DNA of 64,000 nucleotides from Prolixibacteraceae bacterium (GTDB lineage: Bacteria; Bacteroidota; Bacteroidia; Bacteroidales; Prolixibacteraceae), in contig DOAQ01000015.1 in the NCBI GenBank assembly GCA_003506435.1, positions 62,001 to 126,000 of the forward strand, read 5' to 3'. Position numbers and translations under genes: made by a program. The notes beneath the pieces are model-generated. The model worked only from the letters and a program-made list of their open reading frames with translations. It did not search any database and was not told where the DNA came from. Positions 44,005 through 53,373 of the stretch are shown here, piece after piece. Every line of letters starts with the position of its first letter. Position 1 is the stretch's first letter.

Positions 44005-46037
44005 TGAAGTTTGTCAAAACCGCATATTTTGTTTTTTGCATTCTTTCACCCCTGCTGCTGACAGGCCAAACCGATACATTACAACTTCCGGAAGTGGAAG
44101 TCAGTGTATCATTGGTACAAAGCAAATTGAAGCAGGTTGCGGGCAGCTTATCGGTACTTGGTTCCGATGATCTGGCAAAAAGCAACAGCATCAATCTGGT
44201 ACAGCAGTTAAATTCTGTTCCGGGCCTGTATGTCCAAAGCGGGGCGTTCAATACCAACCGCATCACCATTCGCGGAATTGGTAGCCGGACGCCTTATTCA
44301 TCGAACCGGATACGCGCGTATCTGAACGACATTCCCCTGACCAACGGCGATGGAATAACAATTCTTGAAGACATTGATGTTTCTCTGATTGAACGGGTGG
44401 AAGTAGTAAAAGGCCCGTCGGGCGCGTTATATGGCTCCGGAATGGGAGGAACCATCCGGCTTCTTACCCGGAAAGCGCCAGCCGATACGGAACTGAAACT
44501 GGAGAGCGAAAGTGGTTCGTTTAGAACCTTACGCCTGAACGCCGGAGGAAGTTTTCGATTGAAACGTGGCTCTTTTTCAGGGACAATAACGAAAGTACAT
44601 TCTGATGGATTTCGCGAAAACAGCAATTACTACCGGTCTTCTGCTTTGTTTTACGGCGAAGAGAATTTCAGAAATACTACATTCAGCGCGACCGTCAGCC
44701 TGATCGACTTAAAGTCGCAAATCGCGAGTTCATTAAACCAAACTGACTTTGAAAATACCCCTGAAAAAGCGGCACAAAACTGGGTGCAGGTAAGAGGTTT
44801 CGAAGAATATAAAAAAATGATGACCGGGATTTCGGCGCATCAACGCTTTTCAGAAAAAACATCAGGTACAATTACTCTTTTCTCCGGCTATTTCGATGAA
44901 TATGAATCACGTCCGTTCAACATATTGAATGACAATTCGGTTCATTACGGAGCCCGTGGAAAATTACTGACTTCGGTACGGAATATTCAGTTGGTCACCG
45001 GATTCGAGTGGTATCGAGAGCATTATAACTGGGATATTTTTGAGACCATCGAAGGCAGCAAGGGAGGCCTTCAAAACAGCAATTCGGAGAACCGGAATTA
45101 CATCAATATTTTTGGATTGGCCTATTACCATCCGACCGAAAAGTTATTGCTGACGGCCGGATTAAACCTGAATAAGCTGAATTATTCCCTTTCCGATCAT
45201 TTCTCCGGAAACGGAGACCAATCGGGCAACTACGATTATCCGCTGATTTTTTCGCCCCGTTTCGGATGGAATTATACAGCATCATCCAATGTGAATATTT
45301 ACGGTTCCGTTGGGCATGGTTTTTCAGCTCCTTCGCTGGAAGAAACCTTGTTACCGGCAGGAGAAATAAACCGGGGACTAAAACCGGAAGAAGGATATAT
45401 GGCCGAATTGGGCAGCCGGTTCTCTCTTTACGATAAACAGATATTTTTTGAATGGACAGGGTATGCGATCAGCCTTAAAAATCTGTTGGTGACGAAACGG
45501 ATTACGGAAGATACGTTCACCGGGATCAATGCCGGAAAGACGCATCATTTTGGCGCAGAATTATTGGGGAAATGGTTGCTGACAGAAGCCTCTGCTTTTC
45601 CCGGGAATTTCGAATTAAGCGCTTCGGCAGCTTTTTCGCGCAATGTGTTTTCTTCGTTTGTCGATGATGGAAACGATTATTCGGACAACCATCTGCCGGG
45701 TATTCCAAAATCAACGGTAAGCGGAATATTAAGCTGGTACCCGATACCCGATATTTTTATTCATACAGTCTATCAACGCACAGGAGAGCAGTTTTTAAAC
45801 GATGCCAATTCCGGGTTGTACAACTCCTGTCAAACCGTCAACATGAAAGCAGGATATACACTGCATTTGAAAGGTTTCGGCGCTGCCACATTGTTTGGAA
45901 GTATTCAAAATCTGTTTGATGCCCGGTATGCTTCAATGATTCTGGTAAACGCACCCTCCTTCGGGAACAACCTTCCCCGGTATTATTACCCGGCTTCGCC
46001 CCGTAACTGGTCGCTTGGGTTACGAATTGAACTTTAA
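44004..46037 (+). CDS. TonB-dependent receptor (non-SusC type)
   Basis: 677 residues with a signal peptide (FVFCILSPLLLTGQ). There is no STN domain and no carboxypeptidase-like domain, so it is a plain importer. Plug: LQLPEVEVSVSL (TonB-box region), LVQQLNSVPGLYVQSG, RITIRGIGSRTPYSSNRIRA and VEVVKGPSGALYGSGMGGTI. The barrel ends SPRNWSLGLRIEL. Its ATG overlaps the dehydrogenase stop by one base, implying a shared function: import of the product, of the substrate, or of PQQ. It ends directly against the convergent gene at 46038 with no intergenic base. Confidence 0.9.
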   Translation: MKFVKTAYFVFCILSPLLLTGQTDTLQLPEVEVSVSLVQSKLKQVAGSLSVLGSDDLAKSNSINLVQQLNSVPGLYVQSGAFNTNRITIRGIGSRTPYSSNRIRAYLNDIPLTNGDGITILEDIDVSLIERVEVVKGPSGALYGSGMGGTIRLLTRKAPADTELKLESESGSFRTLRLNAGGSFRLKRGSFSGTITKVHSDGFRENSNYYRSSALFYGEENFRNTTFSATVSLIDLKSQIASSLNQTDFENTPEKAAQNWVQVRGFEEYKKMMTGISAHQRFSEKTSGTITLFSGYFDEYESRPFNILNDNSVHYGARGKLLTSVRNIQLVTGFEWYREHYNWDIFETIEGSKGGLQNSNSENRNYINIFGLAYYHPTEKLLLTAGLNLNKLNYSLSDHFSGNGDQSGNYDYPLIFSPRFGWNYTASSNVNIYGSVGHGFSAPSLEETLLPAGEINRGLKPEEGYMAELGSRFSLYDKQIFFEWTGYAISLKNLLVTKRITEDTFTGINAGKTHHFGAELLGKWLLTEASAFPGNFELSASAAFSRNVFSSFVDDGNDYSDNHLPGIPKSTVSGILSWYPIPDIFIHTVYQRTGEQFLNDANSGLYNSCQTVNMKAGYTLHLKGFGAATLFGSIQNLFDARYASMILVNAPSFGNNLPRYYYPASPRNWSLGLRIEL

Positions 46038-47324
46038 TTATTCTTTCTTCGGTTTAAAAAGTTCCTTTTCATCCACTTTTTGTACGGCCATACTGTCTTT
46101 TAGTGTTTTTGTAATGGCGTTGTATGGTGAGGTTACAATTTCGTCGTTTTCTTTAATTCCTTCCAGAATTTCAATATTGTCTTTATCCTGAATGCCTGGT
46201 TTTACGAGCTTTTTGTAAACTTTTCCATCGGCATACACAAAAATGATTTCTTCCTTTTCTTCTTTCTCGCCATCTTTTACAGCAGTTGTATCAGCATTTT
46301 CAATAACCCGGGTGGTTACTGCCTGAATGGGTACTGAAATAACATTTTCTCGGGTTTCAGTCTGAATATCAACTGTTGCCGACATGCCCGGGCGGAATGG
46401 ATATAGGTTACCTGCAACCGAGTCGATCAGGTCTGCATACGAATCTTTTAGCAGTAAAACTTTAACATTGAAGTTGGTAACCTGGTCGGTTGCCGAGCCG
46501 ATTGTATTGGCCGAGTTGGCAATTTCGGTAACCAGCCCTTTAAATTTACGGCCCATATACGCATCTACTTCAACAAGTGCAGTGTCGAATTTGGCCACTT
46601 TTACAATGTCATTTTCATTGACATCAACTTTTACCTCCATTTTGTTCAGGTTGGCAATCACCATCATTTCTGTACCGGCATACATGTTAGTTCCTACTAC
46701 ACGCTCGCCCTTTTCAATGTTAAGCTTCGAAACAGTTCCGTTCATCGGGGCGTAAATTTTGGTTTTTACCAACTGCTCACGGGCTTCTTCCACCGATGCT
46801 TCGGCTGAACGGACTGAAAATTCAGCGGCTTTTACTTCCGAAAGCGCCACTTTATAGGCAGCTTCGGCTGTTTCAAAATCCGACTGGGCAATGGCTTGTT
46901 GCTGAAACAAGGTTTTCGAGCGTTTAAATGCCAGTTCACTTTCTATCAACCGGGCTTCGGCCTGCGCTTGTCGGGCTTTCGATGAACTGAGACTGGCTTC
47001 GGCACGGTTCAGTGCCTGTACGTAAATATCGGGTTTAATTATTACCAACAGTTTTCCCTGTTCAACTTCGTCGCCTTCTTCCACATAAAGATCAATGATT
47101 TCCCCTGAAACATCGGGACTGATTTTCACTTCGGTTTCGGGCTGAACTTTGCCGTTGGCTGTAATCAATTCAGTAATGGTACGGCTTTTCACCACCTGGG
47201 TAGCAACTTTTATTTCGAAATCCTTGCCCAGCCAACCTTGTTTTTTACCAACGATCAAAACAATGATTACGACAACAGCAAGAGCTATAATGTATGGCAG
47301 GAACTTATTTCTTTTCTTCTTCAT
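46038..47324 (-). CDS. HlyD/MacA-type efflux periplasmic adaptor
   Basis: 428 residues. One N-terminal membrane helix (~9-27, LPYIIALAVVVIIVLIVG), barrel/lipoyl halves (KISPDVSGEIIDLYVEEGDE and YAPMNGTVSKLNIEKGERVV) around a long alpha-hairpin coiled coil (~105-190), then beta-barrel (VDVNENDIVKVAKFDTALVE) and membrane-proximal domains (IQAVTTRVIE). MacA-like adaptors link an inner-membrane ABC or RND pump to an outer-membrane channel. No pump or channel gene is adjacent here; the partner may be encoded elsewhere. Confidence 0.9.
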   Translation of the reverse strand: MKKKRNKFLPYIIALAVVVIIVLIVGKKQGWLGKDFEIKVATQVVKSRTITELITANGKVQPETEVKISPDVSGEIIDLYVEEGDEVEQGKLLVIIKPDIYVQALNRAEASLSSSKARQAQAEARLIESELAFKRSKTLFQQQAIAQSDFETAEAAYKVALSEVKAAEFSVRSAEASVEEAREQLVKTKIYAPMNGTVSKLNIEKGERVVGTNMYAGTEMMVIANLNKMEVKVDVNENDIVKVAKFDTALVEVDAYMGRKFKGLVTEIANSANTIGSATDQVTNFNVKVLLLKDSYADLIDSVAGNLYPFRPGMSATVDIQTETRENVISVPIQAVTTRVIENADTTAVKDGEKEEKEEIIFVYADGKVYKKLVKPGIQDKDNIEILEGIKENDEIVTSPYNAITKTLKDSMAVQKVDEKELFKPKKE

Positions 47325-47403
47325 TGGTTCCGTATTTTTTCAATATTGGTAAATCTAATTTCAATAAAATTACAATAAATATTTTTCCGTTCCTTGTTTA
47401 TTT

Positions 47404-50157
47404 TTATTCAACCATGTAATTGAAAAAACTGCCATCCTCGTTACCCACCAAAAGGTTGAAAAATTTGTTCCCTTTGCTGAGGGTCCCAATACAAAACCGG
47501 GAGTTGCCCTGCAACGGAAATCCTTCGTAAACCGAACCATCTGAATTAAACAGGTAAACCCGGTTCTCAGCGGCCGAAACCACACCTATCTTTTTGTTCT
47601 TTGCACCAAAAACAAATATCTCCGGTTTTTCGCTGATCGGCTTTTTTAATTCTTTACTGAATAATTTTACCCCTGCTTCGGAATAAACAGACAGTTGGTT
47701 GCCGTCGGCAAAAATAAAGTCGTTTTGTTCGTTTCCGTTTATATCGGTAGCCGTAAAATAGTGATTGTCAGAAAACTTACCGGGTTCCAGCTTTTTAAAA
47801 CTTTCATCGAAAAACAATTTATAAACGGCTCCCTTTGTATCGGTACATAAAATAGCTGGCTGGCCAGTCTGTTCCAAAATAAGTTCATTTCCCGAATGCT
47901 CGAATGACGCATTTGTGGTCATACGAACTTTGCCCATCCGATCGAGGAAATACGTTTTGTAACGGTCGAAGAACACCAGGTAATCTTTATTCTGTACCCG
48001 CATATACTGAATCGTTTTTTCCACCGGGTTGTCGCTTGCGAAGTTGCTCCATCCCTTCACAAATTTCCCGTCTTTGGTGTAGGCGTAAATCTGTTTGTCT
48101 TCGCAGGCAACAAAATAGCGGTAGTCTTTTTTATTGTCGTAATCGACAACTGCAATGCCGTTTGTAGCAGGCGAACGCAAGGTAACCGGGTAGCCTTTCA
48201 CCGCTTCGCCATTGCGATCGAGCAAATGTATTTGCGATTTGGTGTTGAACAGGTATTGAAATTTATTGTTCCGGTAAATATCGATCTGGATAATCTCTGA
48301 TAAAATGGGTTCCTGAAGTTTCACCTTCCACACAGTCACTCCTTCCTTGTTGATCAGGTACAAATTATTCGCCTCATCCTGAAAGATAACCTCCTTGTTT
48401 GCCGGATCATTATGATTGATCACCATCTTTGGTTTGGTAAAAATGTTGCTTTCGGGCCGGGCCTGCCAGACAGTTTGTGGCTCTATTTTGATGACCGGAT
48501 CGAATTTCAGATAAATGTTGTTCAAAATCAACTCATTGGTGTTTGAGAACTGCCAGCTAAGCGCGTAAAATTTCCGGATATTTTCTTCGTGACTTTTCCA
48601 TTCTTCCGCCCTCATATCGTCGAGGTATAGCCGGTTCAGATGAAAAGCTTTCGAGAAATTCATATAAAAATGAAGGTTCGACTTGCTGCTCGTATTCTCT
48701 TTAAACTTCAGGTAATTCATATCTTTTGAAAGAGTTGTACCCAAAACCAGGTTGTGAATGAACTCTTTCAGCGCCGCCTGCGAATCGGCAAAAATCAGGT
48801 GATTGTCGTAAAATGTGAAAAAGTTACACGGAACGCCGGAATATATCTTGCCAAACAATACTTCGCTGATATCGGGATAAGGAAACTGGTAGAGGGTAAA
48901 TTCCCTTTTTTCGTCAATCCGGTAAGTCGTCTGCCATCCTTTTGCATCAATTCGTGTAACCGAAATATATTTTTTCAGAAGAAGTTCCAGTTTTTCTCTT
49001 GATGTAGACTGGCTTTTGATCCCCATTACAAAGAAACGGTTTCTTGTCGGATCATTTTGAGTTACGGACGTGAATGCAATTCCTGAAATACCCGTAGCAA
49101 TTTCGTTAACCACGTTAATAAAATCGGTTTTGGTTTCATTTTTTATCGCCATCAACCGGGCCTCACGCTGATAATAGCTGCCTGTGATACGGGAAAATTC
49201 TTCATAATTTTTAAGAAATTCCTCTGGTTTCTCGATGTTCAATGAGATGAAAAGCGAGGTATTTGAAGGTAAAACCGATTCAAAATTTGATTTTCCGGGC
49301 TCTTGTCTTTTAAATAGGTTAATATAGTCTTCTTCGGTTGAATCGTTCGGAAAAGAGAACCCATTCATGAAAAGTTCGTCATTTTTCAAATTGAGGTCCA
49401 ACTCCGTACGTTCAGCATAATTAGCAAGAAAACCAATTTTCCGGCGCACCTCTTTGTTCAGTATTTTAGATAAAAGCTGCCCGAAAGTTTTGTGATTGAT
49501 ATAAATATTTGCAGTAGCATTCGCATTCGAGGTTTTATTCAGCTTGATGAAGTCGGGATGGTCAAGCAGGCTTTCTGCACTCGACTGGCGAACAACTTCC
49601 TCAACCAGGTTTGTTCTTGTGCTGGCCACAAAAATACCGTTGGTAAATGCAAAAGAGAATGTGGAATTATTGACGGTAGCACGGTAAATATCAGTATCAT
49701 CGTAATTTCTTCTGGAAAAACTTTGCTGATCGCTCACCTTTTTGATGGTCTCAAGAACAAGATTCTGCTCTTTTTTATCTTTCAAACTTGACAGGAAGAT
49801 AAAACTAAGTTCGTTTCTTCCTTCAAAATTAGCAGAAATCAGTACCTGTTTACCTTTGCAAAGTTGCGCAAAATCAGGAGCCGACTTTGCCAATTCGCTG
49901 ATGTATTGAATTTCACCGGCAACATTGGCGATGATCCCGGAACTCTTCAACTCATCAACAATCATGTTCCCTCCCGAAAACAATTGCATCACAGCATCGG
50001 CATTTTGAACCTCGATAACCAGAGGAGAATGTATTGGAACTGCTTTAAATGCTGAATTATCGGTAAATGCCACGGTATCTTTTAAAGAGAGAAAATACCA
50101 AGCTGTACCTGCTGCAACGAGCAAAAAAAGGAAAATGATAATAATGAACTTACGCAT
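47404..50157 (-). CDS. Large membrane-anchored protein with C-terminal beta-propeller, function unknown
   Basis: 917 residues from ATG 50157. One N-terminal helix (FIIIIFLFLLVAAGTAWYFL) anchors a ~600-residue periplasmic region of the DUF3352-like type (FKAVPIHSPLVIEVQNADAV, VASTRTNLVEEVV). The last ~300 residues form repeated four-strand blades (YLINKEGVTVWKVKLQEPIL, AYTKDGKFVKGWSNF, VYLFNSDGSVYEGFP), i.e. a propeller of PQQ/VCBS character. Such proteins are widespread and uncharacterised in Bacteroidetes. It sits between the U32 gene and the adaptor gene, all on one strand. Confidence 0.72.
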   Translation of the reverse strand: MRKFIIIIFLFLLVAAGTAWYFLSLKDTVAFTDNSAFKAVPIHSPLVIEVQNADAVMQLFSGGNMIVDELKSSGIIANVAGEIQYISELAKSAPDFAQLCKGKQVLISANFEGRNELSFIFLSSLKDKKEQNLVLETIKKVSDQQSFSRRNYDDTDIYRATVNNSTFSFAFTNGIFVASTRTNLVEEVVRQSSAESLLDHPDFIKLNKTSNANATANIYINHKTFGQLLSKILNKEVRRKIGFLANYAERTELDLNLKNDELFMNGFSFPNDSTEEDYINLFKRQEPGKSNFESVLPSNTSLFISLNIEKPEEFLKNYEEFSRITGSYYQREARLMAIKNETKTDFINVVNEIATGISGIAFTSVTQNDPTRNRFFVMGIKSQSTSREKLELLLKKYISVTRIDAKGWQTTYRIDEKREFTLYQFPYPDISEVLFGKIYSGVPCNFFTFYDNHLIFADSQAALKEFIHNLVLGTTLSKDMNYLKFKENTSSKSNLHFYMNFSKAFHLNRLYLDDMRAEEWKSHEENIRKFYALSWQFSNTNELILNNIYLKFDPVIKIEPQTVWQARPESNIFTKPKMVINHNDPANKEVIFQDEANNLYLINKEGVTVWKVKLQEPILSEIIQIDIYRNNKFQYLFNTKSQIHLLDRNGEAVKGYPVTLRSPATNGIAVVDYDNKKDYRYFVACEDKQIYAYTKDGKFVKGWSNFASDNPVEKTIQYMRVQNKDYLVFFDRYKTYFLDRMGKVRMTTNASFEHSGNELILEQTGQPAILCTDTKGAVYKLFFDESFKKLEPGKFSDNHYFTATDINGNEQNDFIFADGNQLSVYSEAGVKLFSKELKKPISEKPEIFVFGAKNKKIGVVSAAENRVYLFNSDGSVYEGFPLQGNSRFCIGTLSKGNKFFNLLVGNEDGSFFNYMVE

Positions 50158-50282
50158 AGTTGGAATTTTCGTCAAAATTACAAAGAAAGAACCTTGAGAC
50201 CATGAATTTCAGTGCATGGATTTACTTTTTTTGAGGAGAAAAATGCTCTTCGGAAACGAAACAGGCAAATCACGTAAAATAC

Positions 50283-51542
50283 TTATTGCCGTTGTCGTGC
50301 TTCCGAAGCATCAATTATTTTGAAAAGCTTGTCGGAACGCCTGATTTTTTCTTCCAGTTTGATGGAAAATATTTCTCCTTTCACTGTTTCCTGAACCGGT
50401 TGCAGGTCAACCCGTATTTCAGCAACCTTCGATTTTACGATACCGGTTGTGGGTCCGGTCACATATATTTCATCTCCCACTTTCAGGCTGCCAGCCTCCA
50501 TTTTGAATTCGGCCACCTGAATATTCGGTAAATAATTCAGTCCTTTCCCAATGTACATTTTACGCTGTGTTGCCTGCGAACCATAGTTTTTGCTCCACTC
50601 GCCAAGCCGTTGCCCCAAGTAGTAACCATCCCAAAACCCGCGGTTGAAAACGGTTTTCAGCCGTTCGTCCCAGTCATGGATTTTTTCAGGAGAAAACGTC
50701 CCGTCGAGATACGATTCCACAGCTTCCCTGTAACACTGAACAACCATATAAACATATTCGGCCGAACGGGCGCGGCCTTCAATTTTCAGCACAGTGACTC
50801 CCGAGTCGAGTACTTTATTCAGAAAATGAATAGTTTTCAGGTCTTTGGGCGACATAATGTATTCGTTGTCGATCTCCAGTTCAGCGCCCGTTTCATTGTC
50901 GGTGACCGTGTATGCCCGGCGACAGGTTTGCAGGCAACTGCCCCGGTTGGCCGACGAATTCATCTCGTGCAGGCTCAGGTAACATTTGCCGGACACCGCC
51001 ATACACAAAGCGCCGTGTACAAACATTTCAATGCGGACAAGCTTTCCGGATGGCCCTTTTATTTGGTATTTTTCAATCTTTTCACTGATTTCCCAAACCC
51101 GGCCCAGGTTCATTTCGCGGGCAAGTACAATTACATCGGCGTATTGCGCATAAAATTTTACCGCCTCAAAATTAGTGATATTCACCTGGGTCGAAATATG
51201 CACTTCAACACCCGTTTCGCGGGCATACTGGATGGCCGAAATATCGGATGCAATAATGGCCGAAACGCCAGCTTTTTTCGCCGCATCAATAATCGCATGC
51301 AGTTTGTCGATCTCGTTGTCGAAAATAATGGTATTGACAGTCAGATAAGTTTTTACACCTGCGCTGTGTGCAATATTGGTTATTTTTTTCAGGTCTTCCA
51401 GCGTAAAATTATTTGACGAGCGGGCACGCATATTCAACTGTTCAACTCCAAAATATACTGAACCTGCTCCAGCCTGAATGGCTGCCATCAGTGTTTCATA
51501 GGAGCCCACCGGGGCCATTATCTCAATACTCTTTTCCGACAT
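50283..51542 (-). CDS. U32 peptidase-family protein (TrhP/YegQ-like)
   Basis: 419 residues, no signal peptide. The U32 signature is EMFVHGALCMAVSGKCYLS (172-190), with Cys180, Cys187, Cys203 and Cys207 placed as an iron-sulfur ligand set as in TrhP/RlhA. The TIM-like N-terminal half (VGSYETLMAAIQAGAGSVYF, STQVNITN) and the C-terminal small barrel (EAGSLKVGDEIYVTGPTTG) fit. TrhP-type members hydroxylate tRNA wobble uridine (established in E. coli); older annotations call this family collagenase. The tRNA-modification role is inferred. Confidence 0.9.
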   Translation of the reverse strand: MSEKSIEIMAPVGSYETLMAAIQAGAGSVYFGVEQLNMRARSSNNFTLEDLKKITNIAHSAGVKTYLTVNTIIFDNEIDKLHAIIDAAKKAGVSAIIASDISAIQYARETGVEVHISTQVNITNFEAVKFYAQYADVIVLAREMNLGRVWEISEKIEKYQIKGPSGKLVRIEMFVHGALCMAVSGKCYLSLHEMNSSANRGSCLQTCRRAYTVTDNETGAELEIDNEYIMSPKDLKTIHFLNKVLDSGVTVLKIEGRARSAEYVYMVVQCYREAVESYLDGTFSPEKIHDWDERLKTVFNRGFWDGYYLGQRLGEWSKNYGSQATQRKMYIGKGLNYLPNIQVAEFKMEAGSLKVGDEIYVTGPTTGIVKSKVAEIRVDLQPVQETVKGEIFSIKLEEKIRRSDKLFKIIDASEARQRQ

Positions 51543-51587
51543 GCTGTTCTTTTTTTCGACCTGCGAATTTACACTAAAATGAAAAGC

Positions 51588-51614
51588 AAAAAAAATGCGG
51601 CTGTTAACCGCATT
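51588..51614 (-). terminator. Intrinsic terminator after the small secreted protein gene
   Basis: On the minus strand the sequence is AATGCGG-loop-CCGCATT (51608-51614 with 51594-51600) followed by a run of eight T. It lies 24 bp past the stop codon at 51638 and 46 bp before the U32 start. Confidence 0.8.
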
Positions 51615-51637
51615 CCATCTAATTCCGATCTGCTAAA

Positions 51638-52237
51638 TTATTTGATAGTAAAGTTGTAAGTGTACTCATCATTTACTGTCGACAAGCTTACAGAATAGTT
51701 CCCGTTTTCAAGTTTTGATAAATCAAACCCCTCGCTTACATTGAATTTATTCCCGGCAGCTTTGGTGTATACTATATCCGAACTGTTGTAAAAGTTGATA
51801 TTAACATCCTTTTCGTTGAAGTTCAAATAAGAGATTTTCAGAACATTATCCTTGAAACTGAAATACGGATCAAGTACCGGCCTGGTTTTTCCTACTGAAA
51901 TGTTGTTTCTCCCAATCGTGAAATCGCGGGTAATTTTTTCACCGTCGATAGCTACCTGTAATTTGTAATCTCCTTTTTCAAGTCTCGAAAAATCATAAAC
52001 TTTACTGTAATCGGTAGCTATATCCGAAGTTTCCTTATAGAAAAGAATTTCTCCATTTTCGTTTTCAACGCTGATTTGAAAAGTACTTCCTGTATTGTTG
52101 GAGATAGCTACTACAGCTTTTTCAGAGGTCAGTGGAAGAATGTTCACTTTTAGGTTCCCTGTCGCCAAAACAACGTTTGCAAATGCTACAAATGCAATGA
52201 TTGTTGTTACTTTTGAAATTGTTCTAATTGTTTTCAT
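51638..52237 (-). CDS. Small secreted Ig-like (DUF3244-type) protein, function unknown
   Basis: 199 residues from ATG 52237; the longer frame from 52285 would spoil the signal peptide (TIRTISKVTTIIAFVAFANV, cut near LATG). Two similar beta-sandwich halves are visible: FQISVENENGEILFYKETSD with YDFSRLEKGDYKLQVAIDGE, and VNINFYNSSDIVYTKAAGNK with FDLSKLENGNYSVSLSTVND. This is an internal duplication. A promoter box and strong terminator bracket it as a monocistronic gene. Confidence 0.72.
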   Translation of the reverse strand: MKTIRTISKVTTIIAFVAFANVVLATGNLKVNILPLTSEKAVVAISNNTGSTFQISVENENGEILFYKETSDIATDYSKVYDFSRLEKGDYKLQVAIDGEKITRDFTIGRNNISVGKTRPVLDPYFSFKDNVLKISYLNFNEKDVNINFYNSSDIVYTKAAGNKFNVSEGFDLSKLENGNYSVSLSTVNDEYTYNFTIK

Positions 52238-52273
52238 CGTTTTAAAATTTATAGTGAAACTATACGTACGACA

Positions 52274-52281
52274 CAAACATA
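52274..52281 (-). promoter_or_regulatory. Candidate -7 box for the small secreted protein gene
   Basis: The minus strand reads TATGTTTG, a full TAnnTTTG match 37 bp before the ATG. A TTTTG occurs 23 bp upstream, a slightly long but plausible -33 spacing. Confidence 0.5.
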
Positions 52282-52621
52282 CCATGTTCTACAACATCAT
52301 GCTGCAAAACATACATTAACTGATTGTTAATTTTATGTCGGAAAACATATCGACATTTACTATTCATACATACAAAATCGTATAATATTGATTTATAAAT
52401 ACTTCTATTCTAAAAATTTCGACCTTATCAACAATCGTACCATAAAATAAATTTTAATATTAAATTTAGATGAAGCTATTTATATCCCGGGCCATTAACA
52501 GGCATCGATCAAATTATTGCCCCTTCCCCGGAAAAAATGCGGCATCGTTTTGTTACTTTAATGCGACAACCATGACTAATAGTTTTTAAAATACCTGGAA
52601 CACGAAACGAAATAAAATCAG
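52282..52621. other. Divergent intergenic region, no gene seen
   Basis: This A/T-rich stretch lies between the small secreted protein gene (minus) and comB (plus). It holds the -33 region of the former. I see no exact -7 box for comB, no hairpin and no open frame of note. Confidence 0.4.
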
Positions 52622-53311
52622 ATGACTATTGAAATTTTTCAATTGCTGGAAGGTGCAAAAAGGGCGGAGGGACTAACTGTGATAATCGATGTTTTCCGGG
52701 CATTCTCAACGGCTTGTTATGCATTTGATAACGGAGCGTCGAAAATCTATCCGGTGGGAAACATTGATCTGGCATATTCCCTGAAAGAGAGAAATCCGGA
52801 ATATGTGTTGATGGGAGAACGTTTTGAAAGGAAACCCGAAGGTTTTGATTTTGGCAACTCGCCAAGTCATTTGCTGAATGTCGATCTTTCAGGAAAAACC
52901 ATCGTTCACACCACCAGCTCCGGCACCCAGGGAATTGTAAATGCAGTGAACGCAGAGGAAATAATCACCGGTAGTTTTGTCAATGCGGGTGCTATTGTTC
53001 GGTATATAAGAAAACAAAATCCCGAAAAAGTTTCTCTGGTTTGTATGGGATACAGTTGCGAATATCCGACCGACGAAGATACGTTCCTGGCAGAGTACAT
53101 AAAAAATGAATTGCTCGATAAAACCAATAATTTTTCTGAAATGGTTGAGCAGTTGAAGAAGGGAAGCGGAGCGCGGTTCTTCGCACCCGAAAATCAGGAA
53201 TGGTCACCATCGGACGATTTTGGACTTTGTCTGGATCTAAACCGTTTTAACTTTGTTTTAAAAGTCGAGAAAGAAAAAGAACAAAATTATTTACGTAAAA
53301 TTGAACTTTAA
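52622..53311 (+). CDS. comB: 2-phosphosulfolactate phosphatase family protein (ComB)
   Basis: 229 residues, cytoplasmic. The family pattern is clear: VIIDVFRAFSTACYAFDNGA, MGERFERKPEGFDFGNSPSH and IVHTTSSGTQGIVNA. ComB hydrolyses 2-phosphosulfolactate in methanogen coenzyme M synthesis; Bacteroidetes members are common but lack that pathway, so here the substrate may differ. It lies 62 bp upstream of the C-S lyase gene. Confidence 0.87.
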   Translation: MTIEIFQLLEGAKRAEGLTVIIDVFRAFSTACYAFDNGASKIYPVGNIDLAYSLKERNPEYVLMGERFERKPEGFDFGNSPSHLLNVDLSGKTIVHTTSSGTQGIVNAVNAEEIITGSFVNAGAIVRYIRKQNPEKVSLVCMGYSCEYPTDEDTFLAEYIKNELLDKTNNFSEMVEQLKKGSGARFFAPENQEWSPSDDFGLCLDLNRFNFVLKVEKEKEQNYLRKIEL

Positions 53312-53373
53312 TGCTTCCCGTCTCTTATTAAATAATCGGAAATTGACTGGGAAATAACCGGATTCTTACAGAA

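Noticed and set aside
50610..51416. 268-codon plus-strand frame opposite the U32 gene
   Set aside because: It is a shadow of the well-supported minus-strand gene with its conserved cysteine motif.
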